From NCBI RefSeq assembly GCF_000379765.1, contig NZ_KB903444.1, forward strand, positions 1 to 64,000: DNA of 64,000 nucleotides, read 5' to 3'. Positions 1 to 10,467 of the stretch are shown in pieces. Numbering within the stretch: position 1 is the stretch's first letter; each line of letters opens with the position of its first letter. Position numbers and translations under genes: made by a program. The notes under the pieces are model-generated. The model worked only from the letters and a program-made list of their open reading frames with translations, was not told where the DNA came from and did no database searches. The stretch is from Flexithrix dorotheae DSM 6795. Its GTDB lineage: Bacteria; Bacteroidota; Bacteroidia; Cytophagales; Flammeovirgaceae.

Positions 1-3000
1 GCATAGCTTAAAGTCTGAGTACCACTATCTCCATCACTGGCCACTATTTGTAAACTTACATTATCCCCTTCAACTGCTGTCTGATTCCCCGGGTTAGTCA
101 CCAATGGTGCATAATTTACTGGGCCGGAAGCACCACCTGACAACTGAATTGTTTTTTGCTGATTAAAACCATATTCAATCAAAATTTCAGCATTATCCTG
201 AGGGTCGTTCCCCGTATATTCTAAAAATAAACCATAGGTCTGACCAGCACTTAGCAGTATATCCTCTAACCCTGATGAAGGTAAGGAAAATTTATCCATA
301 TCTGTACCTGTTAAAGATATAGATTCAATAAATATCCCCTGATTACCATCTGCATTTATTAAATTAATAATCACATTACCCGGAGCCCCACTAAAAGAAT
401 ATTGATCAATGGTATTTAGAGAACTGGCAGTAATAGGTATTCCCTGAGGGTTATTATTCCCAAAAACTTCCATATTCGTCATATTTCCACCACCTTTATT
501 TGGTGAACCTGAGGTGATAAATATACCACTACCAGAAACAATTGCCTGGGTCCCATGTCTTGCTGTATTCAACTCATCCCAGGTATCCCAGTTTCCTGTA
601 TTAATATCTAAAGCCTCAGTATTTGCAAATACACCTGATGTGGACTCTCCCCCAATTACTACCACTTTATTATTATAATATACCACAGCAGCTCCAGCTC
701 TTTCTGTTGGAATATTATCAGGTAAAGCACTTGATAACCAAACTTCGGATGACAAATCAAATACATCAACCTCTCCAATTGTAGGCGAGAGAGTATTTAT
801 CTCCCCGGATCTTCTCCCGGAAGAAACATATATTTTGTCGTTAATTTCCACCGCCTGGAAATGATCTCTTGCTCTGGGGGCATCAGGTAATTGCCTCCAG
901 GAATTCGTGGCTGGGTCATATTCATCTACCCACGAAACCCATCCATTTGTATGTCCATTTGTAATTCCCCCTATAATGTAAAATTTGTTATTATAAAGCA
1001 CCACACCTGCAGAGCCTCTTCGCCTGGCTGCTGGGATTTCTGGACCTTGAAGCCAGAAATCTCCAACTGGATCATATAAATAAATATAATCAGCCGGAAG
1101 TTCCGTTGGAAAATTATTATCCTTAAATCCACATATTGCCCAAATTAAACCCTCATATTCAACTGCCTGAAAATGATTAATGGAAATGGGAGACTCAGCT
1201 CCTGCAGACCAGGTCTTTGTAGCATAATCGTATTCTTCCACTAAATCAGACTCTCTGCCTCCAAGGATATAGAATTTATTCCCTGCCCTAACAAATGCAT
1301 TTTCATGCCTGGCTATATGCTCATTTGTATTGGTAATACTTTCCCATGTTCCCATAATAGGAATAACTTCCCATTCAAAATTTGTAGTAGCTGAAGTATT
1401 CGTTAATTCATTGTCTGTTACAGTAATAGTTACCTGAAATGGACTATTTGAAGAGGCATTGCTCTGAATTGTCCCAAAGATATGACCGTTTGTAGGTTCT
1501 ATGCTCAGCCCTGGAGGTAAGCCTAAAGCTTCATAAGTAAAATTCCCGCTGCCACCACTCGCTACCACAGCCAGATCAACCTGCTCTCCTTCAGTGTTGG
1601 TTTGATTAGAGATATCCTCTACTATAATTTCATTATTCCCGGTATCTTTTAGTGAAATACTAAAATAATCCCATGTACAGGCGAAAGAAGGATTGGATTG
1701 ATATGATGTACTAATAATTCCAACTGCCAAAGCAGAGGGGATTCCATTTATGGAATAATTACCCTTAATTGCATTCAGCAAGGAACCTGAAATTGTAATC
1801 TCTGATCCAAGATTTATTATGTTAATATTATCGATAGAATATTTTGGCTGAACCGTACCGGAAACAGGATCAACCTCCAAAAACAACTCTATTTCAGTTT
1901 CGGACAATAAATTAGCTACATTGTAGAGCTGTCCAGATTGTTGGATTCCTCCCCCTTCATAATAAACCTCAAACCCACCAGAACCACTGTTTGCAGCGAG
2001 AACCAATTTGAAATAATTATCCTGATCACCGGTGCTAATGTAAAATCCCTGAGACTGATAGTTTTGGGGTGTTTCATTATTAAAAAATGGAGCATTGATT
2101 TTGGTTTTAATTACATAGGTACCAGTGGTTTCTCCTACATTAATACCAAACTGAAAGGCATTGTCCTGATTATTTTGGGTTACATCTCCAAAAGTGGTGA
2201 ACAGGGTAAACAGCCCTGCTGTTCCTCCAAAAATAGTTTCGTCTGCATCAAATTGATTAAGATAATCCGTTGTACCATTTGTCATGAGTCCGGTCATCCC
2301 AATATCTCCAAATCCATAACCCAAAACATTAAACAAATCATTATTAAAAGGGATATCAGTAGAAAAGCCATTTGTAGCATCCCATTGAAAAGCATCATAA
2401 ACGTCAATTATCCCATCCTCATCATCGTCATCATCATTTAAATTTGATATCAAAAATCCATTCACAAATGCTTTATCAAAATCTTCTGGTTGGCTTGAAC
2501 CAGAGCAAGGATCAGTACCATTATCAAACTCATCTGCATCTGGATACCCGTCATTGTCACTATCTACATCCCAGGCATCTACAGGGTTACATGGATTTCC
2601 CCCTCCATCGTAATCTCCAGGTTCAAATACAACTATATTATCCGAACCATAAGTAACCGCCCAAATAGTACCGGGGAAAATATCATTGTCACCCTGAGCA
2701 ATGACATCAAGAGGAGTAGAACCAAAGCCAGACGCAATATTTTTATTGCAATTATTAGGAGGATCTGGACAGTTTAATACGGATTTACCATCAGCACTAA
2801 GAGTCGCCCTAAATATTGGACCATCATTTTTAAAACCCGCCATGAGTAAATCACCTTTTAATTCATTATTAAAATTACTGGCGGTGTATTCACAAATTCC
2901 ATTAGTGGAGGGTCCGTAATTTACCAAGGCCCCATCAGTTTCACCAGAGTTTCTGAAATCTCCTTCAGCGGGGTTTGCCATACTTAAGGGCACTGGAGGC

Positions 3001-4340
3001 CAGTCTATGGGGAGAGATTGTTGAGAAAAGTTTGGATCATTTTCATTAAGAATCTCATTCCGCCAATAACTATCAGATCCATCATTTGGATTCAGTGTAT
3101 GTGTTCCTTTCGTAAATAATCCCGCCCCATCCGGGTTTCCTCTTACAGGAGTGGGGTGACCAGCATAATATATCTGATTATTAAAAGGATCACCGGGGAC
3201 ATAATTTAAATCCCCATTTACAAGAGGGCGAATATAGTGTAATCCATTTTTATTATTCACTGCAGGATCTCCTCCTGGCCCATTACTAGTGGACCCAGGC
3301 TCACCGGTAAGGTATTTATTGGTAACAGACGCGGTCAAGGCCTCTGCAGGATAATCGGCTTCGCCATCAGGATGCCCTCCCCAACCACCATTAGCACCAT
3401 TGTCTACTGCATACATTCTCCCTTCTCTTCCAGGAGTAACCGTAATGAGCAAATCATACACATTTCTCCAACCAGGTGAATATATTTGCACAGGACTACT
3501 AGGATCAATTTTTGCTTGATTTAAACCATCATTTCCACCAAATGGGTCACCAGAGTCAGTATATCCATCAGTACTACTGATATTAGTCCTGGTTGGATCA
3601 TCTAAAGTTGGCAAATCATAAATCCATTTATAAGTATACCCAAATTGATTTGTCGTATTTACCGGCATAGAGTTAATGGCAGACAAATCAATTTTTAAAA
3701 TAGCTGCAGAGTAGGCATATTCCGTATGAAAGGCAAAATTGTTTGAAGGACTCCCGGCATTAGTATGACCACCCACAGTAAGATATAAAATATCGGGGTC
3801 GAAAGGATCAATCACCATTCCATTCACAGAATGATTTTCCTCAGACCTCGGAAACCCTCTTACCAAATCAATTTTTTCCCAGGCACTTCCGTTCCAGGTC
3901 AATCGATGTAAAATACCCGAGTTTGTATCCAAATTTAAATCATTTCCTCCTCCTCCAGCTCCAATTCTCCAGTCACTTGAGCTCACATACAAGACGGGAT
4001 TACTCATAGTTCCAGTTAGAAAGATACCTGTGATTTGCCTTTCTTTTGTATCATTATAATTCCCATCATCATCATGATTGGGTGTATTGTTTATTATAAT
4101 ATCAATCGTTTCGGTAGCTGTAATTGTATAATTATTAGGTCCATTTCTGCTAATGGTATAGGCATAAATTAATCCGTTTTGTTGCGCAACATAAAGTCTG
4201 TTATCAGGACCAAATTGTAGAGAGGTTGGATTTTCACTTATCTCACCCTGTAATCCACTTGAATTGAAATTGATTTGAGCATAAGAATTAAAATTAATTG
4301 TCAATGAAAACAGAATGATTAACCAGTTTAAATTTTTCAT
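1..4340 (-). CDS. Very large secreted beta-propeller / Kelch / Ig-like protein (partial, C-terminus beyond left edge)
   Basis: The reading frame stays open from the ATG at 4340 to the left edge (about 1446 codons). A second in-frame ATG at 4346 is an alternative start. The N-terminus has a signal peptide ending in SYAQ. Residues about 20-560 resemble a soluble-glucose/sorbosone-dehydrogenase-like propeller (SLQFGPDNRLYVAQQ near the start, then GGHTNAGSPSNNF). Around 590-625 are Asp-rich, calcium-binding thrombospondin-3-like repeats (DSDNDGYPDADE), then a run of acidic residues. A putative Ig (He_PIG) domain lies at about 905-960, followed by Kelch repeats at about 1015-1265 (FYILGG, KFYIIGG, KVVVIGG). 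The truncated end begins another Ig-like domain. The protein is probably exported and surface-bound, perhaps by T9SS, but the sorting domain would lie outside the window. Enzyme activity is not certain; such propellers are often non-catalytic. The frame was read by hand. Confidence 0.8.
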   Translation of the reverse strand, partial: MKNLNWLIILFSLTINFNSYAQINFNSSGLQGEISENPTSLQFGPDNRLYVAQQNGLIYAYTISRNGPNNYTITATETIDIIINNTPNHDDDGNYNDTKERQITGIFLTGTMSNPVLYVSSSDWRIGAGGGGNDLNLDTNSGILHRLTWNGSAWEKIDLVRGFPRSEENHSVNGMVIDPFDPDILYLTVGGHTNAGSPSNNFAFHTEYAYSAAILKIDLSAINSMPVNTTNQFGYTYKWIYDLPTLDDPTRTNISSTDGYTDSGDPFGGNDGLNQAKIDPSSPVQIYSPGWRNVYDLLITVTPGREGRMYAVDNGANGGWGGHPDGEADYPAEALTASVTNKYLTGEPGSTSNGPGGDPAVNNKNGLHYIRPLVNGDLNYVPGDPFNNQIYYAGHPTPVRGNPDGAGLFTKGTHTLNPNDGSDSYWRNEILNENDPNFSQQSLPIDWPPVPLSMANPAEGDFRNSGETDGALVNYGPSTNGICEYTASNFNNELKGDLLMAGFKNDGPIFRATLSADGKSVLNCPDPPNNCNKNIASGFGSTPLDVIAQGDNDIFPGTIWAVTYGSDNIVVFEPGDYDGGGNPCNPVDAWDVDSDNDGYPDADEFDNGTDPCSGSSQPEDFDKAFVNGFLISNLNDDDDDEDGIIDVYDAFQWDATNGFSTDIPFNNDLFNVLGYGFGDIGMTGLMTNGTTDYLNQFDADETIFGGTAGLFTLFTTFGDVTQNNQDNAFQFGINVGETTGTYVIKTKINAPFFNNETPQNYQSQGFYISTGDQDNYFKLVLAANSGSGGFEVYYEGGGIQQSGQLYNVANLLSETEIELFLEVDPVSGTVQPKYSIDNINIINLGSEITISGSLLNAIKGNYSINGIPSALAVGIISTSYQSNPSFACTWDYFSISLKDTGNNEIIVEDISNQTNTEGEQVDLAVVASGGSGNFTYEALGLPPGLSIEPTNGHIFGTIQSNASSNSPFQVTITVTDNELTNTSATTNFEWEVIPIMGTWESITNTNEHIARHENAFVRAGNKFYILGGRESDLVEEYDYATKTWSAGAESPISINHFQAVEYEGLIWAICGFKDNNFPTELPADYIYLYDPVGDFWLQGPEIPAARRRGSAGVVLYNNKFYIIGGITNGHTNGWVSWVDEYDPATNSWRQLPDAPRARDHFQAVEINDKIYVSSGRRSGEINTLSPTIGEVDVFDLSSEVWLSSALPDNIPTERAGAAVVYYNNKVVVIGGESTSGVFANTEALDINTGNWDTWDELNTARHGTQAIVSGSGIFITSGSPNKGGGNMTNMEVFGNNNPQGIPITASSLNTIDQYSFSGAPGNVIINLINADGNQGIFIESISLTGTDMDKFSLPSSGLEDILLSAGQTYGLFLEYTGNDPQDNAEILIEYGFNQQKTIQLSGGASGPVNYAPLVTNPGNQTAVEGDNVSLQIVASDGDSGTQTLSY

Positions 4341-4346
4341 AGTCAT

Positions 4347-5116
4347 ATCAGGTAATCTGAATAGTTAAATTTATGCTGTTTTTATTGGAGGAATCAGAAT
4401 TAAAAAATTAATCTTTACCATTTTCAAGAGCAAGTTTAACTTTCTATGGTGAAACACCCTTTTTCAATGGGAGCTTCGCCTTCTGGTTAACTTAACTGCA
4501 ATTTAAACCCCTAATTTACTGGTAATTTGAAAATCTAAAGTCTAGGTAAATTCAAAAATACAGGCAATACATTATAACCCTCACCTCCCAATTTGTCTTC
4601 AGGTTATTATTAAACAGGAAGACCAAAAAGTAGAATAAGAAATTCTAAATTTTGAAAATGTTAATCTTAAGTTAGGAAACTGGATTCAAACAATTGTTGA
4701 TTAGTGCTGGATTACTGAAAGATTTATTTAGAAAAAGATATCTTATTAAGACTCAGTATATATGTAAACTTACTTAAAGAATTTTTTAGTGTCAATATTA
4801 AAGCCACCATATTATTCTAGTTGTTAACAAATATTTGAGAAATTCAATTCATTAGAATCAATGATTCTCATTCAGAATAATTAAATAGGATAGCTTTGTT
4901 AAGCTGAAAATTCCCATTAGTTAGAGTAGAAAACTCTTTATTTAACAATGTATACTTTTGTTTTTGACTTTAATTTTTGATCTTCTCAAACAAAACAGCT
5001 AATTGCTCAAAGGCCTTAAATAAGAATTTATTTCATTAATTCGAATTCAGTAAAAACTATATGGAATAATTGTTTTAATATTCAAAGGAGTTCAAACATC
5101 AATTTGTTCATTGTTA
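4347..5116. other. Intergenic region, about 770 bp, no gene seen
   Basis: This very AT-rich stretch lies between the start of the large secreted protein and the 3' end of the asparagine-synthetase-like gene. Both flanking genes are on the minus strand. It should contain the promoter of the secreted protein. I see no open frame of note and no clear terminator. A short inverted repeat (AGAATC, 3-nt spacer, GATTCT) lies at 4854-4868. Confidence 0.5.
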
Positions 5117-6823
5117 TCAATTTATTTTACTTAGTAGTTTATACATTTTTATTATCATATAAACTCTAAAAGCCAAAATATTATAATCTACACTTTGAGA
5201 TGATTGTATTTTTGTTTTTATCCTTTTTCTAAAGGATTTTGGGATTATTTTTCTTAATAAGCTTTTATAAGGGGTTTTCAATTTACCGCTCTCTCCGTTT
5301 TTGGAAGCTTTTAAATTTTCCTGAATCGTGTCCAATAAATCTGAAGGCAGTAATTCATAGGCATGCTTAGTCGATATTTCCTGTAATAATAAGCTTTGGA
5401 TTCTGTTTTCTCTCAAAATGTCAGCAGCTTTTGCTCCTCCTCCCTCAGATGCATAAGGAATATTGGGACTAATGGAATTGACCATTTTTTTAAAAATCCT
5501 TTTTTCATTCCGGAGGTGATCAGGTAGTGTTCTAACCAATTCTAAAATTTCCTTCGATAATAATGGATTAACCAGTTCTACATAACTAAGTTTGAGATCT
5601 GACAAAGCAGCCAATATAGTTGATATACGATATTCCAAATATAATCTATCTCTCCATTGTAGTAAGGATTCATTATTTTTCCTCAAAAAATTTGCTGGAA
5701 GTTCTTGTTCAAACCCTTGATAGTCCGCATAATCCTTTAGATTGGAAAAATCAGAACAAAATGCCAATCCCAAGGAGAATCTCAATTCCTGAGGAGTAGA
5801 TACAGTGGATGAACAAAAGTTTATATCACCGCGAATTATACCCTCAATCCTGTTTTCAAATAAACTTTTCCAAATATTAAACCCATCCATATATCCTGAA
5901 ATATGGTCAACTCTGCCCTCTCCATTTTGGAAAAATCTATGGAAAATTATTTCAATTGGTTCATTGGAAATATCTGTACTTAAAAACTCATGGGAAACAT
6001 TTAAGGCATTGGCTAATCTTTTTGCAATAACCACATCATTATTTGAATCTTTCAAAGCAGCTTTTAGGCCCCAGGTTATGGTCTTAATATTATCCAATTC
6101 CTGATTTTTTTTAAACAGGCAAAGAATTGCCCTGCTATCAAAACCTCCGGAAAGTGGCACAACCCAATTGGAATAATTGAATTTAATTTTTTTGAAGATT
6201 GAGTTAATGGTCGATATAAAAGTAGTCTCATGTATTTGAGCTGAAACCTTAGATTCCTTAAATTCAATTAAATTTGATTTTACAGTAATCTCCCATTTTT
6301 CTTTGTCTAGTATGATGGAAGAATCAGAAGGAATTCTTTTGATCCTTTTATCCCATGAATAAAGTGGACCTAAAGACCCTGTTGACAAAATCCAGGGAAT
6401 TACCCTTTTATCAAACTCAAATGTCCCAACCAACAACACTATGGCTCTCTGAGAAGTCGAGGCAACAAACATATGTTGGTCAATATAGTACCAAATCGTT
6501 CTGGAGGCGGCAGGATCAGACACTACCTCTGAAAATTTATCTCCATCCCTAAAAAGAGCAAAAGACCCATCTGGATATGCTTCACAGGGAATATCCCACT
6601 TTTCATTTTGATTGAAAATCTTCCCTAATAAAAGGCCTGATTTTGTGGTGAGCATGGAGGAGTAAGGATTCACCACTGCATAAGCTCTAAAATTATTTAC
6701 TTCAATTTTTGGTGGGTTAGGTGTAATATTATCGGGAGAGATAGCAGTACAAATTTCCAAAAGTTTATCCTTTATAGATAATGGAAGTGTTTCCCTGGAA
6801 ATTAACCAGATTCCTTTAGCCAT
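5117..6823 (-). CDS. Asparagine-synthetase-like ATP-dependent amidotransferase lacking the N-terminal cysteine
   Basis: The 568-residue protein has the two-part layout of class B asparagine synthetases. Residues about 1-190 are a degenerate Ntn-type glutaminase-like domain (DGSFALFRDGD, then DPAASRT and FVASTSQ). From about 220 there is a PP-loop ATP-pyrophosphatase domain with SGGFDSR at about 225-231. The family glutaminase needs Cys at position 2; here the start reads Met-Ala-Lys-Gly, so glutamine hydrolysis is unlikely. Relatives with this loss (the beta-lactam-synthetase type) use another amine donor or form intramolecular amides. The gene is divergent from the polysaccharide operon and separated from it by about 330 bp. 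It may amidate a uronic acid or attach an amino acid in the polymer; that is inference. Confidence 0.8.
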   Translation of the reverse strand: MAKGIWLISRETLPLSIKDKLLEICTAISPDNITPNPPKIEVNNFRAYAVVNPYSSMLTTKSGLLLGKIFNQNEKWDIPCEAYPDGSFALFRDGDKFSEVVSDPAASRTIWYYIDQHMFVASTSQRAIVLLVGTFEFDKRVIPWILSTGSLGPLYSWDKRIKRIPSDSSIILDKEKWEITVKSNLIEFKESKVSAQIHETTFISTINSIFKKIKFNYSNWVVPLSGGFDSRAILCLFKKNQELDNIKTITWGLKAALKDSNNDVVIAKRLANALNVSHEFLSTDISNEPIEIIFHRFFQNGEGRVDHISGYMDGFNIWKSLFENRIEGIIRGDINFCSSTVSTPQELRFSLGLAFCSDFSNLKDYADYQGFEQELPANFLRKNNESLLQWRDRLYLEYRISTILAALSDLKLSYVELVNPLLSKEILELVRTLPDHLRNEKRIFKKMVNSISPNIPYASEGGGAKAADILRENRIQSLLLQEISTKHAYELLPSDLLDTIQENLKASKNGESGKLKTPYKSLLRKIIPKSFRKRIKTKIQSSQSVDYNILAFRVYMIIKMYKLLSKIN

Positions 6824-7152
6824 ATTCTTTTAATATTTACACAAATAATAGTACCCATTGATTACCAATATAATAATTTGTTTTTGAATAATGAATGGGT
6901 CTAAAATTCATTTATGGCTTTGTTTTAAATGTATTCATTGTTCATCTCTAATACCAGCCCTAATTTTATTGTATATTTAGATTAATAATTGTTAATGTAT
7001 AGCTTTTGTAATTAAAAAATTATATATTATTGATAAATATAAGATCAGTTTTTATCCTTCCGTGTTTGGAAAAATTCAGTGCTTTAAAATTTCCACTTAT
7101 AAAAATTATCATAACAAACAATTCTATAAAACTAGAAATTTAACTGACTACC
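6824..7152. promoter_or_regulatory. Divergent intergenic region upstream of the polysaccharide operon
   Basis: This AT-rich spacer of about 330 bp lies between the asparagine-synthetase-like gene (minus) and wza-like gene (plus). It must hold promoters in both directions. A sequence near 6998-7008 (TATAGCTTTTG) loosely resembles the Bacteroidota -7 element TAnnTTTG, but no matching -33 element was found, so no promoter is placed precisely. Confidence 0.4.
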
Positions 7153-7926
7153 ATGAGATTAACAATTACTCTTTTACTTCTTTTAGGTTTTAATCTAATT
7201 GGTTGCGTAAAGTATAATAAACTACTTTACATGCAAGACAAGACAAATCAAAGGGCTTTCACTGGATATACTACATCTAATTATACCATTAAACCTTTTG
7301 ATAACCTTTCAATTAAGCTAAACTCATTTGAACAATCAACCACGGGAGAATTTAATAGCACTGGTGCTCTTGGCTCTCGTCCAGGTGGAGTAGACAATGC
7401 ACTTTTATATTTATCCGGTTATATGGTGAATCAGGAGGGCTTTATTAGGTTGCCTTTGGTAGGAGATTTAAAAGTCGTTGGCCTGACAACTGATGAAATA
7501 AAAGACCTGATCGACAAACAGCTTGAGGATTATTTAAAATTCCCCTCAGTATCAGTGAAACTAACGAACTTTAGAATTTCTGTGTTAGGAGAAGTAAACC
7601 GACCAGGGGTACAATATATCTATGAAGGAAAGGTCACCCTCCTTCAGGCTTTAAGCCAGGCCGGGGATCTTACGGATTTTGCCAACAGAAAAAGTATAAA
7701 ACTTATCAGAGAAACCGGTAAGGAATCCATAACATCATATATTGATGTTTCAAAGCCAGACCTCATTTCTTCTGAATACTATTTTTTACTACCAAATGAT
7801 ATTATTTATGTAGAACCAACCAAAGCTAAAGCAGCAAATGTAAATACCAGGGTAAATGGACTGGTGTTATCTGTAGTTTCTGTTGTGATTACCACTATCA
7901 ACCTTATTGTTACTATAAATAAATAA
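7153..7926 (+). CDS. Wza-like polysaccharide export outer-membrane lipoprotein
   Basis: The 257-residue protein starts with a lipoprotein signal peptide (lipobox LIGC, Cys at residue 18). A polysaccharide export (Poly_export) domain follows (YTIKPFDNLSIKL; GFIRLPLVGDLKVVGLTTDEI), then an SLBB-type domain (VSVLGEVNRPGVQYIYEGKV, read here as ISVLGEVNRPG) and a C-terminal hydrophobic segment (about 232-253). The short length and C-terminal segment are typical of Bacteroidota Wza homologues. It should form the outer-membrane channel that works with the Wzc-like kinase encoded 4 bp downstream. It is the first gene of the long plus-strand operon. Confidence 0.9.
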   Translation: MRLTITLLLLLGFNLIGCVKYNKLLYMQDKTNQRAFTGYTTSNYTIKPFDNLSIKLNSFEQSTTGEFNSTGALGSRPGGVDNALLYLSGYMVNQEGFIRLPLVGDLKVVGLTTDEIKDLIDKQLEDYLKFPSVSVKLTNFRISVLGEVNRPGVQYIYEGKVTLLQALSQAGDLTDFANRKSIKLIRETGKESITSYIDVSKPDLISSEYYFLLPNDIIYVEPTKAKAANVNTRVNGLVLSVVSVVITTINLIVTINK

Positions 7927-7930
7927 AACA

Positions 7931-10390
7931 GTGAATTCAAATACATCTTATGTCAACAATAGCGAAGAAGAACAAATCGATATAAAATCCTTCTTATACA
8001 AAATATTACGGAAGTGGTATTATTTTGCCATTCTCATCCCTATATTCATAGGACTAGGCTTTTTATACTTAAAAGTAGCAACTCCCATTTACAAAGTCAC
8101 TTCCACAATCATGATTGATGACGAAAGTGGCTCTACTTTAAGTACTCAGGATATTTTTGGTGACATGGGTGTGTTTAATAGTAAAAAGAATATCGAAAAT
8201 GAAATCGCTATATTGAAATCCTATAAGATTGTAAATAATGCAGTAAAAACTTTAGACTTTACTATTTCCTACTTTGAAAAAAATACTTTTAGACTAGCTG
8301 AAAAATATAAAACAGTACCCTTTAAAGTAAATTATGACTCTTCTCACTCCCAAATTTTTGAAAAGTTATTTTATATCAATTTTATAGCTGATAATATCTA
8401 TGTTATTTCCCTTAAGGAAGATGATTTTTTTGTCACTAAAGTCCAGGAAGGAGAAAAATCAAAAGCCTTTGTTGATCACTTTTCATTTGAAGATACAGTT
8501 CACGTGGGTCAGGATTGTAGTTCAGAATACTTTAAGTTTTCTGTACAGCATTCTGATAAATTTTTTGAGGGATTCTCCAAACAGGGAAAAAAATATGCCT
8601 TTAAAATTAGGGATTTAGAAAAATTGACAGATTCCTACCGAAAACAATTACTTATACAACCCTATAGTGACGAAGCCTCTGTAATAGAATTAAAATTAGA
8701 AGGTCCTGTTGTAAAAAAAGAAATTGATTTTCTAAATCGATTAGGGGAAGTTTATATTGATAATCAGTTAGAAAAGAAAAATCAAACCGCTATAACCACA
8801 ATTGATTTTATCGACAGTCAAATTCTTCAAATCACAGACTCGTTGCAGGGAGCAGAAGAACAACTGGAAAATTTCAGAAAGGAAAAAAATGTGATAGATA
8901 TCAATTTCGCTGCGGCAAATGCAGCCGAAAATCTTCAATCACTCGAAACTGAACAAGCAGCACTAAAAGTTAAAGATCAATATTATCAATTCTTATTAGA
9001 TTACTTAGAAAACAGTGATTTTAATTCCATAATTGCTCCAGCATCAATTGGTATTGAGGACCCGTTACTGAATGCCTCCATCATTGAATTAAAACAATTA
9101 AATTCACAAAAAGTAGCTTTGTCATTTACTGCAAGTGAAAAAAGCAAAGAATTAGCCATCTTAAACTTACAAATTGAAAACCTCAAGAAAACGCTTACTG
9201 AAAATGTTAAAAATATCATTAATTCTTCTCAGATAGCTCTTAATGATGTGGACGGTAGAATTTCTCAGGTTAGAAGCATAATCAATAGATTACCTGAAAA
9301 TGAAAGAAACCTGGTTAAAATTCAGAGAAAGTTTGATTTTAGTGATAACTTATATAATTACCTGCTACAAAAAAGGGCGGAAGCAGGTATTGCCAAAGCT
9401 TCAAGTATGCCTGAAAATGAAATTCTGGATAATGCCAGAGCTATTAGCAATGAACCTATTTCACCAAAACCACTCCCGGTATACCTGATTTCCTTCTTTT
9501 TAGGCTTATTAGTTCCTGTATCAATAATTATTATTAGAGATTTTTTTGATGATAAAATAAAAGACGTTGATCAATTGGAAAAATTAACACAAATTCCTCT
9601 TGCAGGATCTATTGCCCGAAAATCTAGTGATAGCGTAACTATATTAAATGCTCCTCAATCAGGATTAGCTGAATCATTTAGAGGATTAAGAGTGAATCTC
9701 CAGTTCCTTGGCTCGGAGGATAAGAAAAAGGTTATTGGTTTTACCTCTACCATAAGCGGGGAAGGAAAAACTTTTTGTGCCTTTAATTTAGGTATCATGT
9801 CATCCATCTCAGGAAAGCGAACTATAATTATCGGAGCAGATTTAAGAAAACCAAAATTAGAAGAACATTTTAAACAGATAAAGCCCAAAAACGGCAAAAA
9901 ACACTCAGAGTCCCATGATATTGGACTGAGTACATATTTAATTAATCAGGCCACTATTAACGATGTAATTCAAAAAAGTACTGTTGAAAACCTTGATGTA
10001 ATTACAAGTGGAACTATTCCTCCTAACCCAACTGAATTATTGGAATCTAATCGGATGGGGATTTTAATTAATGAATTAAAATATCTGTATGATCAGATCA
10101 TAATTGATGCTCCGCCTCTAGGGCTTGTAGCTGATTATTTTATTATCAATAATTACACAGATGTAAATATTTATGTCGTTCGCCAAGGGATTTCAAGGGT
10201 TAAATTTATTGAAGACATTGATAAAATTTATAAAAATAAAAAACTTTCAAATCTTTCAATGATATTGAATGATGTGAAACGCTCAAACTCTGCTTACGGA
10301 TACGGTTACGGATATGGCTATTATTCTGATGATAAAAAAATAAGCCGTAAACTTTTAAAAGCTAAAAAAAAGAAAAAAGAAAACGTATAA
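7931..10390 (+). CDS. Wzc-like polysaccharide co-polymerase / bacterial tyrosine kinase
   Basis: This 819-residue inner-membrane protein has an N-terminal Wzz chain-length domain with a membrane segment at about 33-52, a long periplasmic coiled-coil region (about 280-480), a second membrane segment near 515-537, and a cytoplasmic BY-kinase domain. Kinase motifs are Walker A (TISGEGKTF, about 606), Walker A' (GADLRKP, about 635) and Walker B (IIIDAPPLG, about 723). The C-terminus has the expected tyrosine cluster (AYGYGYGYGYY). It sets chain length and links polymerisation to export through the Wza partner. The start is GTG, 4 bp after the wza stop codon; no earlier ATG fits. Confidence 0.92.
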   Translation: MNSNTSYVNNSEEEQIDIKSFLYKILRKWYYFAILIPIFIGLGFLYLKVATPIYKVTSTIMIDDESGSTLSTQDIFGDMGVFNSKKNIENEIAILKSYKIVNNAVKTLDFTISYFEKNTFRLAEKYKTVPFKVNYDSSHSQIFEKLFYINFIADNIYVISLKEDDFFVTKVQEGEKSKAFVDHFSFEDTVHVGQDCSSEYFKFSVQHSDKFFEGFSKQGKKYAFKIRDLEKLTDSYRKQLLIQPYSDEASVIELKLEGPVVKKEIDFLNRLGEVYIDNQLEKKNQTAITTIDFIDSQILQITDSLQGAEEQLENFRKEKNVIDINFAAANAAENLQSLETEQAALKVKDQYYQFLLDYLENSDFNSIIAPASIGIEDPLLNASIIELKQLNSQKVALSFTASEKSKELAILNLQIENLKKTLTENVKNIINSSQIALNDVDGRISQVRSIINRLPENERNLVKIQRKFDFSDNLYNYLLQKRAEAGIAKASSMPENEILDNARAISNEPISPKPLPVYLISFFLGLLVPVSIIIIRDFFDDKIKDVDQLEKLTQIPLAGSIARKSSDSVTILNAPQSGLAESFRGLRVNLQFLGSEDKKKVIGFTSTISGEGKTFCAFNLGIMSSISGKRTIIIGADLRKPKLEEHFKQIKPKNGKKHSESHDIGLSTYLINQATINDVIQKSTVENLDVITSGTIPPNPTELLESNRMGILINELKYLYDQIIIDAPPLGLVADYFIINNYTDVNIYVVRQGISRVKFIEDIDKIYKNKKLSNLSMILNDVKRSNSAYGYGYGYGYYSDDKKISRKLLKAKKKKKENV

Positions 10391-10467
10391 ACACAGAGTA
10401 TAACAATGTAAATAATACTAATTATCAAAATTTCATTTAAATGAAAATGATGACTTAAAACAAACTT

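Noticed and set aside
891..2919. Several plus-strand frames of 60-170 codons (891, 1938, 2444, 2701)
   Set aside because: They lie antisense to the large secreted protein, whose domains read clearly on the minus strand.
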